Source: Tetrahymena thermophila SB210 (lineage: Eukaryota > Ciliophora > Oligohymenophorea > Hymenostomatida > Tetrahymenidae). Taken from it: a stretch of DNA of 64,000 bases. Location: contig NW_002476379.1 in assembly GCF_000189635.1 (NCBI RefSeq), positions 248,001-312,000 on the forward strand. Direction: 5' to 3'. The notes beneath the pieces were generated by a model that was not told the origin of the DNA, did no database searches, and saw only the letters and a list, made by a program, of their open reading frames with translations. The position numbers and the translations under genes are program-made. This document shows positions 47,996 to 61,187 of this stretch, in pieces (the stretch's first letter is position 1; each line of letters starts with the position of its first letter).

Positions 47996-49757
47996 TCAAC
48001 TATTAATTATTTTATTTTTAAAATAAATAAAAGGAAAAAAAATTACTTATTTAGAAATTATATAAATTTCGGCTTCAAACGAACTTACTTCAGCTTTTGT
48101 ATTTCTCATAGCTAAATCTTACATTATTTCATCTTCACCAAAAAAACTGTTTTCCTTATAAACTACTAACTGTACTCTGATTTAAGATTAAGAAATTGCT
48201 TGATTTTTTTTTACCTTATTTAAATCTAAAGATTAGTTTTCATCTATTTCTTGCTGCCTTTGTTCTACCAATTTGTCATCAATGATTTCACCTTTTGAAA
48301 AACATTTTAAAAATTGATTCATTCATTAATATAAAAATGTTTGTTTACCTAATTTTGTTAGCATTATAACTCCTTATCTAATAAAAAAGATATTCTCTGC
48401 TTTATCACCTTCTTTGTATATTATGTTAGATTTTTAAAATTTAATTATTTCTGTACAATGAAGTAAACTTAAAAGCTTAGTTGGGCCTAGCTCATTTAAA
48501 AATGAAAATCTATGCAAAAAATCGAGACTATTTCTTATTTTAAGCTCTTTAAAAATGTTTAATATTTTATCAAACTTAGATTTATCCAATGTAATTAGGA
48601 TACCATCTTCTCTAGAAATTATAGTTGCTTTTCTTCTACAGTTTTAAATAAATTTTAAAAATACTGCTATTTAAAAGTAATTAAGTTAAATTACTCTTTT
48701 TGCATAGTGAGTAAAGCTATTTCTCCAAAAGACTCTCCTGGAGTGTAAACTTTAATTTTTGTGAAACTTGGAAAATTTTGTTTATAAATTTTATCTTCAT
48801 CAATATTTTCTTATTTACTTTTTTAATTTAGATAAATAAATAAATAAAAATAATTTTTAAACTTTATTTACAAATCCTAAATAATTTTTTTTTTTGAAAG
48901 GCTGTGGAATTCACTGATAGTTTCTTCCTAAATAACTTTTTATTTTTCGGAAGGTTTTACATATTGGCTAATTGGTATAAGTTCTTCTAATGGATTAACC
49001 ACAATTTCTTTAGACTTCTCTTAAACAACAGACATATTCTTTAACATATTCTATCTTTATTCTTAATTCAGCTAATCATCTGTTTGCTTTTGTTATTTCA
49101 TAGATTTAGGTATTAGACAACTGAAGGAGCCTTCAAATATAAAAATATGCATTTAATTTAAAAATAGAAACAAATTGAATTATTTATACCTTAGGCAACT
49201 ATATAATATATTGATCCTTAGTCACCTTTTATTAAAAGATGGAATTAAAATGTTTTTAGTTTATTGAAAATCAAATACCATAATTGAAGATAACTTCTCC
49301 CTTTTAGCAATATTAAACTTTCATATGAGAGAATATAGAATTATTAAAGCTGCTACCTTGATTAAATAAATTAACTTAATTTTTCCATATATCCAAGTTT
49401 TCTAGAGCTTTTTTTACAAAGGTTATTTCCAATTTATTTTTTATTTGCTTTCTCAGTATTGATACAACCATCTTTTATGTTTTTATAAGAAATAAAAATA
49501 TTGATTTATTTTAAATCACAATTTACTAATGCATCTTCTTAGTTTTACAAAGACACGTTTTCCTTAAATAATATTTCTGGGTTTTGATCATCTATTTAAG
49601 ACTCTTTATTGTTTGGGACATCACAGTTATCTTCTTTATTAAATGATTAGCTACATTAGGATTTACTATTTAACTTTTGAAAGGAGTTGCTGATAGCTCT
49701 AACTTTAGATATATTAGTATTGTTAATGATATGATCTAGAATAGACTAAGGAAGCAT
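47996..49757 (-). CDS. Tandem cyclic-nucleotide-binding-domain protein, 474 aa
   Basis: There are seven exons: 49757-49527, 49471-49279, 49225-49190, 49130-48872, 48817-48695, 48635-48349 and 48291-47996. Phases match at every junction. Domain 1 begins near residue 110 (NQGSSFNNSIFSHMKVQY; KGEVIFNYGDQGSIYYIV). It is interrupted by a ~100-residue polar insertion and resumes with the phosphate-binding cassette PGESFGEIALLTMQKERKAT, with its Arg present. Domain 2 has FSFLNELGPTKLLSLL, IIYKEGDKAENIFFIRQG and a cassette NSFFGEDEI...RNTKAEV. There is no kinase, channel or GEF domain, so it resembles a PKA regulatory-subunit-like or orphan cNMP sensor. The insertion inside domain 1 is unusual. Confidence 0.85.
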
Positions 49758-50755
49758 ATGCCTGACCTATATAAGATGCTTTTATATAAAATTAAGATTT
49801 ATAATTATTAATAATAGATATAAACTATCTCTCTAATTTAAAGAATAATTCAAGCAAAAAGAAGTGATAATGTGGATTTATATATTGAATTCCAAATAGA
49901 ATTTACTTCTAAGCTTAGTATTTAAGTAGAGAGTCTTATTTTATTTTGTGTAATATAAAATATTTTGTATTTCCAATTATTAAATGAGGTTCTTACTTAA
50001 TACTTCTACTTTTATTTTAATGAAAAACTTTTATTTATTAAATAACCATTAATTTAATAAATATACTGATAGAGGCTTATATTTTTTTATTAAACAATAA
50101 TTACTATTTTAATTTTATTTTAAAAGCTAGGGATAATCATTTTTTTAATAAAGAAGGTTTTCACTAGTGTTTTTACCATAACACTACGCTAATTTTTTCT
50201 AAAACTCTTACTATGTATATCATGTAAAAACACTTCAAAATTTATATTTTTTATTATTTAACTCCATTCTTAAAATAAATTAAAGAGATTATTGGTCCTT
50301 TTTAAAAAAATCTTACTAATTTTCTTAGAATCAAATATTTTCAAACTAAAATAGAATTTATTTAAAAAATTTTTGAACAAATACTTTAAAAATATTAATA
50401 AACTTATTTTGCAATGGAATTTATAAATTATAGTTTGTCAAAACATAGAAACAAACTGATTGAAAGAGTAATCTTATAAAATAAAATAAAATTCAAAATT
50501 ATTTAAACATTTTAAATTAAAAATAAAGAAATAAAAAATCTTTTCTTTTATCTATATGTTTTAAATGTATGGATTGAGTAATTAAGCTATGGAATTTGAT
50601 GAATTTATGAAAATTATTAAAAATGTTGACCTTTTGAGTGTATAACGATATAAAATAAAGAAAATTATAATATTTTTTAAGATGTTTAAATTTAAATTAA
50701 AGAAATATCAGCACACTTTCTACAATCAAAATGTTTAATTTAAATAATTGAATTT
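49758..50755. other. AT-rich intergenic region
   Basis: About 1 kb between two minus-strand genes, largely A/T. The only protein-like stretch is a plus-strand frame at 50565, listed separately. Confidence 0.5.
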
Positions 50756-50872
50756 TCATTTTATGTTGTATGATTAGACATTAGTACTGAAGAGTCTGTC
50801 TTGCTTGAATAATGGGGTTTAGGAGGCACGGATTTTTTAAATAAATTTGATGTAGGTATCAAAATGAGCTTT
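50565..50872 (+). CDS. Doubtful short ORF antisense to USP 3' end
   Basis: ATG 50565 starts a frame whose first 30 codons (MYGLSNQAMEFDEFMKII) look protein-like. The rest runs through AT-rich DNA and antisense over the last codons of the USP gene, to a TGA near 50870. It could be chance or a first exon. Confidence 0.15.
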
Positions 50873-53800
50873 TATTTTATCAAAGTTTGAAATTAATTCA
50901 TTAAACAAATAGTCTTCCTTTTTATTTGCATTCCAATAATACATATCACCCTCTGATGTAAGTTTTTCTAAACGCTCTTTAAGTTCAGTAGGTATATTCT
51001 TTAATGGTTCTTCACCTTAAATATAACGGTTGTTGTTACTAGCAGACATGTATTCAGAGTTAATTTTTTTGATTTCTTGTTGCAAATTTTGGTCACTGGC
51101 TAATTGAGAGATGTCATCTATCCAAAGACTAAATGTAACTTAGGTCTTCTGATCTGGCTTATTTTATTTTTTGTAGAATCCAATAAATACTTAAATTCCA
51201 TTCAAAATCTCTTGGCTATCTTCTTTAGTGCAAAAAGGTACCTTAAGTTCATAGTAATGGAGCATAGCTATAAGAATGATTAGCTTAGTATCACGAGAAA
51301 TCTTAAAGAAATAATCATCTTTGAATTAAGCCTACTTATTTTAGTCAGAGAAAAAGTTAAGATCAATTAAATAATCAAAAGCTGCTAGCGATGATATCCA
51401 ATCAAACTTCAAAGCAGCTTACATTGCGAATATAGTAGCTTCTGCATTATTAAGCTACTTGATAAATTCAGAATTGATTTATTCTATTGTGTCAGAATTT
51501 TCTGCAGATATTTTTATACTTTTAGGTGCCTTGAAATTACCAAGAGAGGCTATTTATTATTTAAGCTTATCTTCTAGCTTTTTGTCACTTAAATTATTTA
51601 AGTGTTAGGCATTTTTGTAGTGTTCTCTGACACAACTATCAAGAATAAGCCATTTTATCAGATCATCAAATTAGCCCTTGTCATTTTTAGGATGTAGCTT
51701 TAGATAGACGCAGAATTAGATGAATGGAGGTGGAGAGCCTTTAACTTTCTTACGGGCTTCGTCTCCTTTGCGAGCACATTCATTGTTAAGCTCGAAACGG
51801 CGAGTATACATATCTATAATCTAACGAGAAGTATTGCTTGCTTTATACTCTTCAATTTCTTCTTAGAATTTCAAGTTTTCTACACACAAATTATTCAAAA
51901 GATCTTCAGGAATAATAGAAGTATAGTAATCTACTGTTCTAACCTAAGATGCTGACAGTTAATTGACTGTATTTGAAGCTAAATGCAAGCGAATAGGTTT
52001 TTCTTTTGCTTAAGGTGGAATAGCAACTTCCTCTTTCACATAGATTAAACTGTATGCACTGGCCTTACCCCATCCTCCTAGAGCTTCTTTGAAAACATTT
52101 TCTTCTGTTTCCTCACTTACTTGTATATCATTATAACGCCACCACTTCTTGGTAGAGTGATCTTTAATGAATGCGTAGTAATGACCACTATCAGCTTATC
52201 CGTCATGAATGATAACGCTCTAGAGCAAATACTTTTCTTTTTTAAATCCATTGTATGACTCATTAATCTTATTTTCTAGTTATCTGATTTTTTCTTGCAG
52301 CTCTTGGATTCTTTACTTTACCTTGCTAGTATATTATTCAAGGGCTTTAACAATTTAAAGGTTTTCTTTGGAATTATCTCCAAAATATGAAGGATCTACT
52401 AATGGATTGACATCAACCTTTTTGCTATTAGTTTAAAGGAATAAAATAGTACTTTCTAAAGCACTCAGAAGTCCTAAGTTGCTTTGTTGATCTTTATTTT
52501 CTTCTGGCTTTGCATTAGATTTAGTTTAATTCTATGAAAGATGATTTGAGTATTGGTTAATGTTGTTAAGAGCTAATTCATATTGCTATTTTTCATATAT
52601 TAATTTGTTTACCTACTCACGAATTCTTAAGTAATCCTTGCTTCTTTCTTCAGTAAAACGCTCTAAGTAGATTTAATTCTCAAAGTTGAAACTATCATTT
52701 AGTTTTTTTAAGCATCCTTTTTCTTTATCAAATACGACACGCTGAAGTTAAAAGAAAAGGGTCTTAGGTGCTCTTTTTATCCAGTTGTATTTTTAAGCTT
52801 GAACTATATCACCTTTGTCATTCTTAAACTCGTCGATATGATTAACTACGTATTCATCTAAAGCATAATAAAGTTCTTTGTGCTTGATATCTAAGAAAAT
52901 GATGTTAAACAACTCCTCTTCTTATTTTTCAAAAGTTTCCTCACCTAATGGATAGCTCATGTGGATAGAAGCTTTTCCAAAAAAGTTTGAATTAACTACA
53001 CTAGTGTCTGACATAGAAATAGAAATGCTTCTTTACAATTCTTACTCACCTTAGGATATGCTAGTAGAAGAAGCTCTCATTAGACTGTGAACTAATTCTT
53101 CTTCCATAGCTCCTTTATTAAATGATTTTTTAGAGTAGCTAAGACCTTCATCAATTCTTGCTAAAAAAGTAAGATTGAATTCACCTATGTCTTACTAATC
53201 ACCTATTTATATTTAATTACCTTGCTCGTCTACTATATTTTTAATTACCTTAGAAGGATCAATATACTTTTTGTCACTTCCTACTAGTAATATATATAAC
53301 TCTTGTAATGCACACACTAACTCGACAGATGCCTTCACTCTCTTTAAAAGTATGTTTTATTCTGTGCTATCTTTTTAAAATTATTCGTCAGATGAATTAC
53401 TTTAAGTAGAGTCATTTTTGAGGCGCTTTTAAATTTCTTCTTCACTAGGTTTTTGGAAATTAATGATGGCATAGCAGAATTCAGCGTTATAAAAATATGA
53501 TTGCAAGAGAGGATTTATGTAGCAAGTATTTCCTAAATTCTTCAAGCCAACTGGTATTCCTTCCTTTCTAATTCTTTATTCAGGATTAAGAGGTTCAAAG
53601 CTAATATTTTTTTCTTTTGCTTCTTGTTAAGAAGCTAAGATAGCTTAATTCAGTTAAACTTCTTCATCCATATTATCTGTTAAATTGCTAATTTTATTTT
53701 GCTATTCGTTTAATACCTAATTATTGCTGGCTAATAGGTGCTGATACTCATCTAAAAGGGAATTAACTTAGCCTTTACAGTTTCTATAAGCTAATCTGAG

Positions 53801-53875
53801 AAGCTATTCATTTAGCCCCATTTATAAATAATCATTTAGAATTGATTCTGGTATTTCTCCTTTTTAATTGCTCAT
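50756..53875 (-). CDS. UBA-containing ubiquitin-specific protease (USP), 1039 aa
   Basis: A single exon runs from ATG 53875 to TGA 50758-50756. Residues about 5-50 form a UBA-like three-helix segment (SILNDYLQMGLNEQLLRLAY). The C19 catalytic domain opens with the Cys box GLKNLGNTCYINPLLQ (Cys118). The His box is DGQADSGHYYAFIKD (His565), followed by WWRYNDIQV and ASAYSLIYVKE. Spacing between boxes is about 450 residues, larger than usual, with a coiled-coil-like insertion in the middle (about 390-530), reminiscent of USP25/28 and Ubp2. The 420-residue C terminus is ordered-looking but unassigned. It removes ubiquitin from proteins; substrates are unknown. No introns are present across 3.1 kb. 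A CAGA-repeat lies 14 nt upstream of the ATG. Confidence 0.92.
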
Positions 53876-54420
53876 TTATTTGATTTTTCAGACAGACAGA
53901 CAGATGTAGATTTTATTTTATTTTAATAAATTTAATTGTTAATATCTTTCAAACTTTTTTAAAAATTTTTTTCTTGTTTAACATTTCCTGATCTACTTTA
54001 TATTCTTAGAAAAGATTATCATAATTATTTAAAGACATGTAAAAAATAGTAGCAGAGCTAAGCAAACAGGCAAACAAACAAGGTAACTAACTAGCTAATT
54101 AACTAAGCTTTTTAAAAAAATCTGATGTTGTTTAAAATACAATTAAAGTTTTAAAAACGTTGAAAAAAATAGATATCAAACATATTAAATTATTTTATCA
54201 GCAATCAATTTTATTTTTTATATTTATTTAAAAATATAAATTTATCTTGGATACAGAATGAATAAGTAGATATTTTAAAAAAATTACAAACAAATATTCA
54301 ATTAGAAATTTTTAACATTACAATCAATCTTGGATGTAGAATGAATAAGTAGTTATTTTAAAAAAATTACAAACAAATATTCAGTTAGAAGTTTTTATCA
54401 TAAAAATTAATTTATAAAAA
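53876..54420. other. Intergenic region with short tandem repeats
   Basis: About 0.55 kb upstream of the USP gene. It holds the CAGA tract (53889-53904), a degenerate 4-nt-periodic tract (54061-54108) and the 83-nt duplication at 54244-54405. No coding sequence is seen. Confidence 0.6.
54244..54405. repeat. Two-copy tandem duplication, 83-nt unit
   Basis: Copies at 54244-54326 and 54327-about 54405 both begin ATCTTGGAT and contain AGAATGAATAAGTAG and ATTACAAACAAATATTCA, differing at a few positions. They are head-to-tail in spacer DNA between the USP stop-distal promoter and the 3' end of the giant gene. Confidence 0.85.
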
Positions 54421-57400
54421 TCAAATTTAAGAGAATTAATTTATTGCAGATGATTATTTTAATAGTTTATTTTCTTTTTATTCTTAATTGTTAATATTAA
54501 AAGTTTTACCATACTTAAAGTTTGCTATCAGCGTCTTTTTTATTCTTTTTAGTTGTTATTCTTCTTGCTATCTTTTTGTGCTTTAGCACTTTTTTAAGTA
54601 TTCTTATGCAAAATTTTAGCTTTTATTTTATTACTATTATGGTTTTTCTTATTTTTTTATCTAATTTTCTTATTTTTTCTGAATAGGCTTTTATGATGAT
54701 CCTACTATCCTTTGAGTATTTTAAGCAGAAGTTAAAGGTGTATATGCTGCCAAATTTTGTAAACTGCTTTTTCTTAGATGAATTTTGCTTGTCAAGTTAG
54801 ATTTATTTAAAGCTTTTGAAATATTTAAAAGTTATTCCCAATCCTCATTAGTATTTAAAACTTTGCCAAATTGGTGAGTACTTACTTTTCTTGAGTTATT
54901 CAAACTGTTTTACTATGAGCTATGCTAATGTGTAGGAGAGATAGAACTAAGTATTTAGCTATCTTATTGCTAACAAAGTGGAACGAATATATAATTTTTT
55001 TGTTTATTATTTTCATAATAAGCTTATCTGTTTTTTTCCTAATCCTCTCTTTTGATTAATTATTCTATATTTTAGTCTTCTTCGCACAATTTTTCATAGG
55101 CTACATTCTAATTTTCACAGGAATGTACCTTGTTTTATAAATAACCTAAATGTTCATTTTTGCACTTGTTAACTTGATTAGCTTCATCAATACGATTGAA
55201 AGTCTATTAGTTATTCTTTTCTTTTTATTAGGTATACTCCTCTTCCTCTTCAGTTTATTCTTCTATTCCTTTTTAAGTCTTAAATATAGATCTACTCTTT
55301 TAGCTGTCAAAATTATTTTAATTGCTTACAAATCTTTCATCTCCAGAAGTGTTTGCATAGTCATTATTTGTATACTTACCAAAGTTTGATTGATGAATTT
55401 GATCATTTGTGCTTTCTATTTCTCTAATAGGAGATAAACAAGGCTATATTTTTTAGTTATTACGAGGTGATGCAATTTATGCAGTCTATTATTAACTAGA
55501 ATTTTAGTTGTTAAGCTCAGTTTCGTATTAAATAAAAGTATCATTCTTTTAAGAATCAAAAGAATTTTATACAATAAAACCCCCATCAAGATTCTCCAAA
55601 AACTATTGATCACCATCTGCCTATTTTTAGACATTAAATAAATTACCACTCAATTCTTCAAAATCTTAAGATAAAAGTAGCTATTTAAATTCTTCTAGCT
55701 GCTAACTTTTTCTGAATATTATCTATTCATCAAAGACAGAAGGAATTATTAAATTGCTGCCGTAATTATTTATTTCTTTCTTTTCATGTGAGCTATATTT
55801 CGAATCCAACATTTTTTAGGATTTTGAAATGATTTCTTCATCTTTTTGAGAATAACTGGTATAATAGCTCAAGCACTTTTCTCTTTTTTCATTAGACTGT
55901 GTTATTTTATTAGATAACTTATTGATCGGTGAAATGCAAATATCTTTGAAATCTAAATCTTATTTATTTTAATTTATTTTTTCTGAGCTTTTTTCTATTT
56001 ACTTTACACCTGCTACATTTGTATTAAGATTTGAAGTACCCCTTTGAGATGCTATATTATTGCATGAAACCAAATTTTAAGACAGAGAGTTATCGTTAGA
56101 TTTAGAAGAGGAACTCACTTCGATATTATACTTCTCTCTTAGCAAGCTAAAGACACTTTCATAAATTGATTAGCATATCTTTTTCAGCTCGGAGTCTCTA
56201 GCGTTAGGTAGAATCTTTTCAACATTTTTTTATATGTTTTCTTGTAAAGTTCTTAACTTCTTTTCCTTTCTTGTTTCATAGAACAAACCAAAATGCTAAC
56301 CCTATTATAAAAAATAAAGCAAAAAATAAATAAATATTTTTTTATTAGTTTAAAATTTAAATTACTTCTAAATTATTTTTTGGGGTAAAAAATAGCTCTG
56401 AACTAATTTATTTTTGAATTATTTCAGCCTCTTTTTCTAATTATTCAATGTTTAACGTTTTTAATGAAACCTTCGCTTTGGTTTATTATGTTTCACTTTA
56501 TCCAGTATTAGTTTTTTTATCTAATTATTATTAATTAGGTGAAGATTTGTCAACAGTTTATTTGGTATTAAAACTTTGATTAAAGCCTTAAACACTGTTA
56601 TTGCTGCTACTAGGAGAAATTGATCTTTTTTTATTGCTTTCTTTTTTTGCTTTATCTACTTAGTTTATTTTTTTATTTTAAGAATCATTAAGTTTTTTAT
56701 CTGATTTAATTAATTTCTATTCTTTTTCTGAGGACCTGTTATTTTGCTTTTAATTATTATCATTCTCATCATTTTAATTTTCAATTTTTTGTTCAAGCTT
56801 AACTTGCTAAATGTTTATAATTTTATTCTATTTTTGATGTGAATAAATGTCTTGATAATTATTATAAGTTTATTAAATTTAATTATTTTCTTAAGATTAA
56901 TTTTCAAAGTTATAAACATTTGAATCTTATTTGTGGTTATCTTCAGTTTAAAGTTTATCATCAATTTTAAATTCATTATTATTAAATTCTGGATTGTTGT
57001 TATTTAACTAGTTTTATTTTTCTGGAGAAAAATCAAATTCTCTTTTAATTTTGTTGCCTGAATATGACCAATCATTCTCTTTTGTGTTGGAAAAAGTAAA
57101 TTGAGGATCAGTAATATTTTATTCATCTTTATTTTCTATATCCTACAGTTTCAAAGATTTTCTTTCAATTAAAATATCTTTTTCCATTTGGCTTTTATGT
57201 AACAATATGGAATTTTCTTTTATGGTTTGGTCCTTTAGAAGGTTTTCTACTTTTAAAATTTAGTTTTAGCATTGTAATGTAAAATTACTCACTATTGGCA
57301 AACAGCTTTAAGGAGTATTATCAACTAAGATGCACTATTAATTTACAGGAGAGGGTTATTATTTTTCATTAGAGTAAGTGGGCTATTATTTCTCAACAGA

Positions 57401-60322
57401 CAATTAGCTTCTATGACCAGCTCTCTTAATTTTATCTTCAGAGTCTTGCAAATCAAGTTGATTTTCGATTTTTATGTTTTCTTCAAGGTTTTATTTAAAT
57501 GGAATTCCATCACTACATTAATTTTATTAGCTTATTCTGATTTCTTTTTCTTTCTAAATTTGTTTTATCATCTTGTCACATTATTTTTCTATTCTATGTT
57601 CTTTTTCTTTCTAAATTTCTAAAATCATTTTATCACATTATTTATCTATATTTATTTTAATTAAAGCTTTTCTAGCTTCTGGCGACATTTTGTTCCATAA
57701 TTTCTCTTCTTCAGAAAGTCCAATGGAGTTTGTAGGAGATTTCTAAGCAGAAAAATCTGAAACTTGAGGTTGTGTGGGACTTTAAATACTTCTTTTAGAT
57801 TAATTAACTTTTAAGGTAGCAAGTTGTATAGGAGATTCGCATTCCTCTATTTTATCAAAAGTATTTTTTTCAACTGACTTTTAATTTGATTCTTTAGTTT
57901 TCTTTTTCTCTGAATTAAATTTGTTTTCATAATCATTACAAATTTAAATAGATTCACTCTCACAAGGTAGATAATCTTGTTAATGAGGAGATTAAACTGT
58001 TTAAAAGGAGTGAGTATCAATTTATGGATTAAGTTCTTTTTATTAAATTAATTTTTCTAGGCTCAACTTTAGCTCATCTTAAAATTTCTATTAAACATAA
58101 AATTTTTCATTTTCAATATTTTATCTCATATTTTCTACATTTATCATACTTTAAGGGAATTAAGAAGAAGATAAATTCTATAATGGGAATGTTATGTTAG
58201 CTCCAAACGAAGGACTATACTAATTATTACCTTGTATTTAAAATGGACTAAGATCCGTAGATAATTTCCTCATAAATTATTATTGTTAAACAATATTATC
58301 AACTCTCAACATTTTAAATTAGTTTTAAGGGTGCTATGAAATAAAATTACTATTTTTCATCTAATTATTATAGTTAAGATTATTTTAGGAGTGGATATTA
58401 TGCTGATCGATAGCTTAATCTATTACTTGATTCTATCTGTATTAATATTACTGTTGTTATTGCTAAAGAGATTATTATTATATAATCATTTATGCTGGCT
58501 AAATGATTGTAGAAGGTTAAATTTAAAATCTATCATCATCACAGTCCTTATCTAATAAATTTTACTATAACTACTTTTTATCATACTTACAAAGTGAAGT
58601 ATTTGCACTCATATCATTATTTTTAATAACTACACCACCTTACGAATACATTGAGCTGCTACGAGAAATGTTTTATTTGTTTTAGGAAACTTATTATTAT
58701 AATCCTGTTTAGTTTACAATCTGTTAAGCTTTTTAATGATTTGCATACTAAGGAAGAATGTTTTCCTAATTCTAAATCAAAAGTTAAGAATTAATTTATT
58801 TATTAAAAAAAGGATTTTATTTTGGGCTAAGTTATTGGCTGACACTATGTTTCATATTTTATGAAACTAAATTCGATTGAAAAAAAGATTCAGACTTTGG
58901 AGTAGCTACTTAATTACTCATAGAAGTAGAGTGAGGACGTCTATCATTTAATCCTTAAATATATCTGAATGACTAAGTAGAAGAAGAGTATAGTGAGTTA
59001 TTTTGAGATAGTGCATTGACTGATTAAAATGGTGTTTAGTAGCTTTAATTGTTATTAATTTAAGCAGGTAACTGAGATTATGGATGATTCTAAATTAATT
59101 ATAAAGATTACCTTCTATCTGACAATTATTCTTATTAAATTTAGTTTATTTTTTGAAGAGGTTATCTAAATTATAAATTTTAGCTCTCAGTAAACGGTAA
59201 GCTCGTGCTTCTGATAAGTTTTTATTAACTCATTTAAAAAGAATTAAAATTGTTTACTAAAGAGTTCTTGTCGTTTTAATCTTTTATTTAAGTTTAGTTT
59301 GTAGAATTACTTTACAGAGCAGGATTATATTATTTCATTAAACTGATTCCTCTTACTTCTTACAAATTATCTTCTTTAGTTTCAGCTTAAATTGGTGATG
59401 AAACCTGCTAATGGATATTTTACCTAAAGTCAGCAGACTGAGCACTTTATTAATTAATTTTGGTGCTAGGATTTAAATGAGTGATAATTATTATTTTTTT
59501 GTTTGCTTATTCATCTTATTATTTGATCTCTTTCTTTTCTAATAAGTTTTTAACTAATTTAATTCCTCTTTCTTAACTCTAAGATTATGTTAGAGTCTGT
59601 TGTTAATACTATTTTTGATTATCTACTAAAGTTTAGTTTTTTTGATAATCTTTTAAAACATCTACATTTTCTTATTGATCTTTTCTATTGTTAATTATGT
59701 TTTAATCTGTTTTAAGAATTTAAATTCTTCCTATATTTTCTTTTATTTATTATTAACCAGCAAGTTTATTTTTTTCATTTAGTTAAGCTGATAAATATCT
59801 GTTTTATACCTACTATTAAAGTGGAGGATTTTATTGTTATTAAATGTTAATATTATTTCCATTTCCTAGAGGAGTTCTTTGAGGATAAACATTTTGATTC
59901 ATTTAATCTTAATTAAAAGCAAGTCTTTGGTTAATTTTTTGAGAATCTAATTCGCTCATTCTTATAGGAGTAGTTTGAAGATATTGTGGATTATAAAAAG
60001 ATTTATTCCTTTAAGAGTATTGTACAGAGTTTTGTTAGAAGTTATTTTACAGATTTTTGATCCCAGAAGCACAGTAACTCCTTTCTGACAAGCAACTCGA
60101 TGAAGTATGATAATTTTTTAAATCGCTGCTTTTCTATTAGCTAATTTGATTACCAAGTTGTTAACTTAAAAGTGCTTAATTTAGCGATTAATCTTTATTA
60201 TTATTTAAACCTTAAATTTGCAATGAAGCTCTATTTTAATGAAATTAGAATTTTAAAATTTTATCGTAACTAAAAATTTACCTTGGAGTATTAGTATTCG
60301 AGTTTGAACATCTCTTATCCAT
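54421..60322 (-). CDS. Giant Q/N/S-rich protein, 1928 aa
   Basis: There are three exons: 60322-60282, 60230-56366 and 56301-54421. Both junctions are in phase and the total is 5787 nt. Almost the whole protein is low-complexity Gln/Asn/Ser/Lys. Possible ordered parts are a helical block near 870 containing EEKLWNKMSPEARKALIKI with a duplicated unit KQCDKMI-x-x-IQKEKE, and a block spanning the last intron (LEKEAEIIQKQISSELFF; GLFYETRKEKKLRTLQENI; SELKKICQSIYESVFSLL, about 1270-1350). SP/TP motifs are frequent. No named domain is recognised. The same-strand neighbour at 61188 is of similar style. A prion-like or scaffold role is inference only. Confidence 0.75.
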
Positions 60323-61187
60323 GTTGTTATGACTTAAAAAATTAAGCATTTAAGCTTACAAGTTCTTATTTTAATAATTCATTTATAATACTTTATTTTA
60401 TCTTTTTATTTGCTATTTGAATTATTTAAATAGAATAATCAATTTTGCTGTTAAGATTTCCTATCAAATCAATTAATCTATTTTTATTATTTTTTCATAG
60501 ATAAATCCAAATGAATGAATAAAATCTTCTATAACACTCTTAAATTTTTGTTTGTTAAATAAATATCAGTTCAAAATTAACATTATATTCAAATTTTTAA
60601 CTGGTTTTGCAAAAAAAAATTTTAATTCATTAAACTAAATAAAGTAAAATATATTCTTTTTCAAATAATTTTGGTCATGAATAAATTATTGATTACAGAT
60701 TAATTAAATATTTTTTAAATATTAATTTACTCAGATACTTTAATTTTAAATAAACCTTGATAGGTAACTTATATAAATAAAGGATATTTTTTTAATAATT
60801 TTTTTAAAGAGAGATATACAAAAGTTTTATTTAGCTTTTAAATTACTCTAAAATAAATTTTGATTTATTCTAATTTGTAGATAATTAACAGATTTAAATA
60901 AATGAAAAATATATTCATATTAACTAAAAGATATCTCTATTAATCAAATAGTGAAAAAATTGTTATATTTAGCATTGCAATTCAATTGCTGTATAATTAA
61001 TATAAATCATATTAAATAGCAAATAAATATAAAAGGAATGAATCTTTTATTTTTCGATTTGAAGAAATAAAATTTCAAAATTTTAGAATAATTTTATTAT
61101 AAAATTTATTAGATAACTATAAATAATATACTAATAATAATTTTCAATTTTTGTTAAATACTATCATTTTTATAAATGTCTCAGGAC
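60323..61187. other. AT-rich intergenic region
   Basis: About 0.87 kb between two minus-strand genes. It is almost pure A/T and no feature is visible. Confidence 0.55.
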
